Assembly: GCA_019639115.1 (NCBI GenBank)
Contig: JAHBSM010000016.1
Coordinates: 1 to 33,929 of the forward strand
DNA: 33,929 bases
Direction of reading: 5' to 3'
Origin: Acidobacteriota bacterium
GTDB taxonomy: Bacteria; Acidobacteriota; Blastocatellia; Pyrinomonadales; Pyrinomonadaceae
The notes below the pieces were generated by a model. It worked only from the letters and a program-made list of their open reading frames with translations. It was not told the DNA's origin and did not search any database. How positions within the stretch are numbered: position 1 is the stretch's first letter; the number at the start of each line of letters is the position of its first letter. Shown one piece after another: positions 31,556 to 33,929 of this stretch. Position numbers and translations under genes: made by a program.

Positions 31556-33166
31556 ATGCGTGAATGCCCGCATTGCGAAAAATGTTTTCCTGACGAGGTG
31601 CTCCAATGTCCTGCCGATTCTGCTGCGACGAAATTGAGCCTTCCGGGGACTCCTCTGATCGCCGCCAGATACCTACTCGAGAGCAGGCTGGGACGCGGAG
31701 CCATGGGGCAGGTTTACCTCGCCAGCGATACCAAATTCGCCTCGCGCCGAGTGGCTGTCAAAACCGTTCGCCAAGATATCCTAAGCAGCGAAGACCTGCA
31801 GGAAGGCGAAGCAATAGCCCGATTTGAACGCGAGGCTCAATCAGCAGCATCGATCCAGCACCCGAACACGGTCAGCGTGACGGATTTCGGCGAGACCGAC
31901 GACGGCGTCTTTTTTCTCGTAATGGAATACGTCGAGGGTGAAACGCTTCATAAACTGCTTCGTCGAGAGGGAACTCTTCCGGTCAAGCGGGCGGTCCGGC
32001 TGCTGCGTCAGATCGCTGACGGGGTCGATGCGGCCCATGAGCTTGGGATACTCCATCGAGACCTCAAACCCGCCAACATCTTTTTGATGAAAGGAAAAGG
32101 CGGAGACGGATTTATCAAGGTCGGTGACTTTGGCCTTGCAAAAATCGTCAATCAAACGGTCACGGACGCTTCTTCAAAGGCGACGCCTTCGTCGCGGGGG
32201 ATCATAGGGACGCCGGAATTCATGTCGCCGGAGCAGATGCAGCCTGAAAAAGGTTTGGACAAGCGCTCTGACCTTTATGCTCTCGGTACGATCGCGTATC
32301 TGATGCTGGGCGGCCGTACACCTTTCACGGGCGACCTGATGCAGCTCGTAATGCAGAAGATCATGAATCGGCCCGAGCCGCTCGCAACCCTTCGTTCGGA
32401 TATAGCAGCGGATGTTGATGCGGTCGTGATGAGTGCTCTTGAGATAGACCCTGATATGCGCCCGTCTTCGGTTGCGGAGTGGATCGCGAGTTTAGAAGAG
32501 GCCGCATCTGACGTTTCAGAGCGTATCGCCGGTGGTACACGGCTCGTAATAATGGGCCCCGGCGGCGCTGAGATCTATGTTGATGACGAGCGAAAGGGAA
32601 GCATCGGAGGCTCTGGAAAGGTCGTTTTGACCGGCATCCCGCCCGGGCGTCACATTCTAAGGGTCTCGAAACAAGGTGAACGCGATGACGAACGCGTGAT
32701 CGAGATCCGGCCCGAGGCCGCCGAGCAGGTCATCCAGGCACAATTGCGGCCGCTTCATCTCGGGACTGCGAGCCAGCCGTCGCCCTCGCAGGGTACGAGC
32801 ACGGGCGGTTCGCCGGCATCAAGTGTAATGCCCGGCGTCGTGTCGTGCATCAAGTGCAATGCAAGGTTCGCTGAGGGAGTCAGATTCTGCGGGCGATGCG
32901 GAGGCGGATCTTTTGTTCGGGTCACCGCACCTCTGCAGGAGGGAACGTTCCCGTGTCCCAGATGCCGAACCCCGCTGCCGTCGGCGTCGCGTTTCTGCGG
33001 GAGATGCGGCCTGCACATGGGCCCGGGAGACCGTCCGGCGTCAGATCCGATCCACTTTACTAATCCGCCAAGCCGGCCGCCTCAAGCCGAACGGGTATGC
33101 CGTCAATGCGGAGGAGTCTACCCGGCAAACATCAAATTCTGCGGCAAGTGCGGCTCCAATCTTTGA
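31556..33166 (+). CDS. Soluble serine/threonine protein kinase flanked by zinc ribbons
   Basis: A 536-residue protein. It starts with a partial zinc-binding motif (C4, C7, C10, C18 in CPHCEKCFPDEVLQCP). The Hanks-type kinase spans about 38-315: glycine loop GRGAMG 46-51, ATP lysine K69, helix-C glutamate in FEREA, HRDLKPAN with catalytic D169, DFG at 191-193 and GTPEFMSPEQ as the P+1 loop. A PEGA-like beta domain follows (about 325-395). Three C-terminal zinc ribbons are C431/C434/C445/C448, C467/C470/C481/C484 and C515/C518/C529/C532, each ending FCG(R/K)CG. No membrane segment is present, unlike many PknB-type kinases. It follows the FHA-PrsW gene and tRNA and precedes another zinc-ribbon protein, so it could phosphorylate one of these neighbours (inference). 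Confidence 0.93.
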   Translation: MRECPHCEKCFPDEVLQCPADSAATKLSLPGTPLIAARYLLESRLGRGAMGQVYLASDTKFASRRVAVKTVRQDILSSEDLQEGEAIARFEREAQSAASIQHPNTVSVTDFGETDDGVFFLVMEYVEGETLHKLLRREGTLPVKRAVRLLRQIADGVDAAHELGILHRDLKPANIFLMKGKGGDGFIKVGDFGLAKIVNQTVTDASSKATPSSRGIIGTPEFMSPEQMQPEKGLDKRSDLYALGTIAYLMLGGRTPFTGDLMQLVMQKIMNRPEPLATLRSDIAADVDAVVMSALEIDPDMRPSSVAEWIASLEEAASDVSERIAGGTRLVIMGPGGAEIYVDDERKGSIGGSGKVVLTGIPPGRHILRVSKQGERDDERVIEIRPEAAEQVIQAQLRPLHLGTASQPSPSQGTSTGGSPASSVMPGVVSCIKCNARFAEGVRFCGRCGGGSFVRVTAPLQEGTFPCPRCRTPLPSASRFCGRCGLHMGPGDRPASDPIHFTNPPSRPPQAERVCRQCGGVYPANIKFCGKCGSNL

Positions 33167-33263
33167 GATCGGGTCCGGCCCGTATCGCGATTCGCCCGAG
33201 AAATGCGTATAATGTTCGGCAAAGCCGGCAAGCGGCCCGATCACTCGGAGGGAATCCAGGCCA

Positions 33264-33929
33264 ATGAAGATCTGCCCGACATGTAATCGAACTTATCAGG
33301 ATCCGACGCTCAACTTTTGCCTTGAGGACGGATCGGTACTCCAGCAGGCGCAGGCTTCCGCGACGCCCGATACGGTCCTTATAAATCAGCCGCGAACGAT
33401 GGCGGATACTGCTCCGACGACACCTCAAATGCAGCAGCCGCAGTGGAATACGGCACCGCAGCAATATGCGGGCCAACCGAAGAGATCGTCAAAGGCATGG
33501 ATCTGGGTTCTGCTAATTCTCGGAGGGTTAATGTTAATGTGCGGCGGCGGTGTCGTAGGCCTTATCTTTTTTGCCGCATCACAGGAATCCCAAACGGGCC
33601 CGATCAGTAAGGATAAGACGCCGACACCTTCGGGTCCTGATACGGCTCAAAGCGACCGGACGAACGTCGAACGTCTCGACCTGGCAAAATGGGTCCCGGA
33701 AAACCCGATCGGAAGCAAGGTCGAATACTCCGGCGGCGAATTGGTCCTGGCGGCGTCAAAGAAAGGATTTTATTATGTACTCGCGGGGACGCCGGAACAG
33801 AGGTCGGTAAACGCTGATGTCGCGGTTACTGTAAGAAACAAGGACGATAAAGATACCAATCTCGGCTTCGGGCTTGTTTTTCACAGCAATCCCAGTCCGC
33901 TTAAACAGGGCTATGCATTCCTTATAGAT
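33264..33929 (+). CDS. Zinc-ribbon, single-pass membrane protein (3' end outside window)
   Basis: The frame is open for 222 codons from ATG 33264 to the right edge. GGAGGG lies 11-16 bases upstream of this ATG. The N-terminus is a zinc-ribbon-like pair (MKICPTCNRTYQDPTLNFC) ending FCLEDGSVL, the same type as the kinase N-terminus. A Gln/Pro-rich linker leads to one transmembrane segment at about 78-102 (AWIWVLLILGGLMLMCGGGV). A Pro/Thr/Ser linker and a beta-rich domain follow, with EYSGGELVLAASKKGFYYVLA and LGFGLVFHSNPSPLKQGYAF. That domain is probably extracytoplasmic, with a concanavalin-like or DUF1080-like look; its identity is uncertain because the end is missing. It lies 97 bases after the kinase, so it is probably co-transcribed and a plausible substrate or sensor partner. 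Confidence 0.8.
   Translation, partial: MKICPTCNRTYQDPTLNFCLEDGSVLQQAQASATPDTVLINQPRTMADTAPTTPQMQQPQWNTAPQQYAGQPKRSSKAWIWVLLILGGLMLMCGGGVVGLIFFAASQESQTGPISKDKTPTPSGPDTAQSDRTNVERLDLAKWVPENPIGSKVEYSGGELVLAASKKGFYYVLAGTPEQRSVNADVAVTVRNKDDKDTNLGFGLVFHSNPSPLKQGYAFLID

Noticed and set aside
1..33929. CRISPR arrays, insertion sequences or rRNA genes
   Set aside because: No regularly spaced short repeats, no terminal inverted repeats with a transposase, and no rRNA-like sequence were seen.

Overview
The window looks like chromosomal DNA from a member of the Acidobacteriota, most likely the Blastocatellia/Pyrinomonadaceae branch. This assignment is an inference from gene content, not from a marker gene. 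The supporting signs are secreted FG-GAP repeat proteins with units of about 45 residues, a secreted VIT/VWA protein, zinc-ribbon serine/threonine kinases, a large set of peptidases, moderate GC, and a mixture of Shine-Dalgarno and non-Shine-Dalgarno starts. There are no insertion sequences, integrases, CRISPR arrays or rRNA genes. The one RNA gene is a tRNA-Lys(CTT).

Layout, left part. The window opens inside the 3' end of an FG-GAP repeat protein (2-286), closed by a terminator. A reduced ABC-type ATPase (338-1282, minus) is divergent from a small two-gene operon (1380-2329). A secreted helical protein (2313-4094, minus) is divergent from a secreted VIT/VWA protein (4235-6457), which is followed by a secreted Ycf48-like beta-propeller (6559-7527). 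A peptidase-rich stretch follows: S41 processing protease (7528-9195, minus), a GAF-domain protein paired with a cytoplasmic subtilisin (9410-11000), and an M16 peptidase pair (11097-13767). Two overlapping VOC-fold genes (13845-14658, minus) close this part.

Middle. At 14833-16745 lies the most unusual locus: a Rad52-family DNA-annealing protein (minus) divergent from an XRE-type repressor and a small membrane protein. The shared 324-bp upstream region carries repeated TGTTGCA half-sites, including a perfect 11-bp inverted pair. Core metabolism follows: aroF (DAHP synthase) and argS on the minus strand, then on the plus strand folE, an M28 peptidase, metG, tatD, a YajQ-family gene, a long-chain polyprenyl diphosphate synthase and a coiled-coil/HARE-HTH protein. 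M28-metG-tatD are joined by two TAATG stop/start overlaps, which suggests translational coupling.

Right part. A secreted LVIVD plus six-unit FG-GAP protein (27600-29684) belongs to the same repeat family as the gene at the left edge. It is followed by an FHA-PrsW membrane protease fusion (29764-31302), a terminator, tRNA-Lys, a soluble serine/threonine kinase with zinc ribbons at both ends (31556-33166), and a zinc-ribbon/single-membrane-segment protein cut by the right edge (33264 onward).

The strongest candidates for undescribed biology are the Rad52/XRE/membrane-protein locus with its operator-like repeats, the GAF + intracellular subtilisin pair, the FHA-PrsW fusion, and the ABC ATPase that has lost most of its helical subdomain. 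All functional statements rest on motif reading by eye; no database search was run.
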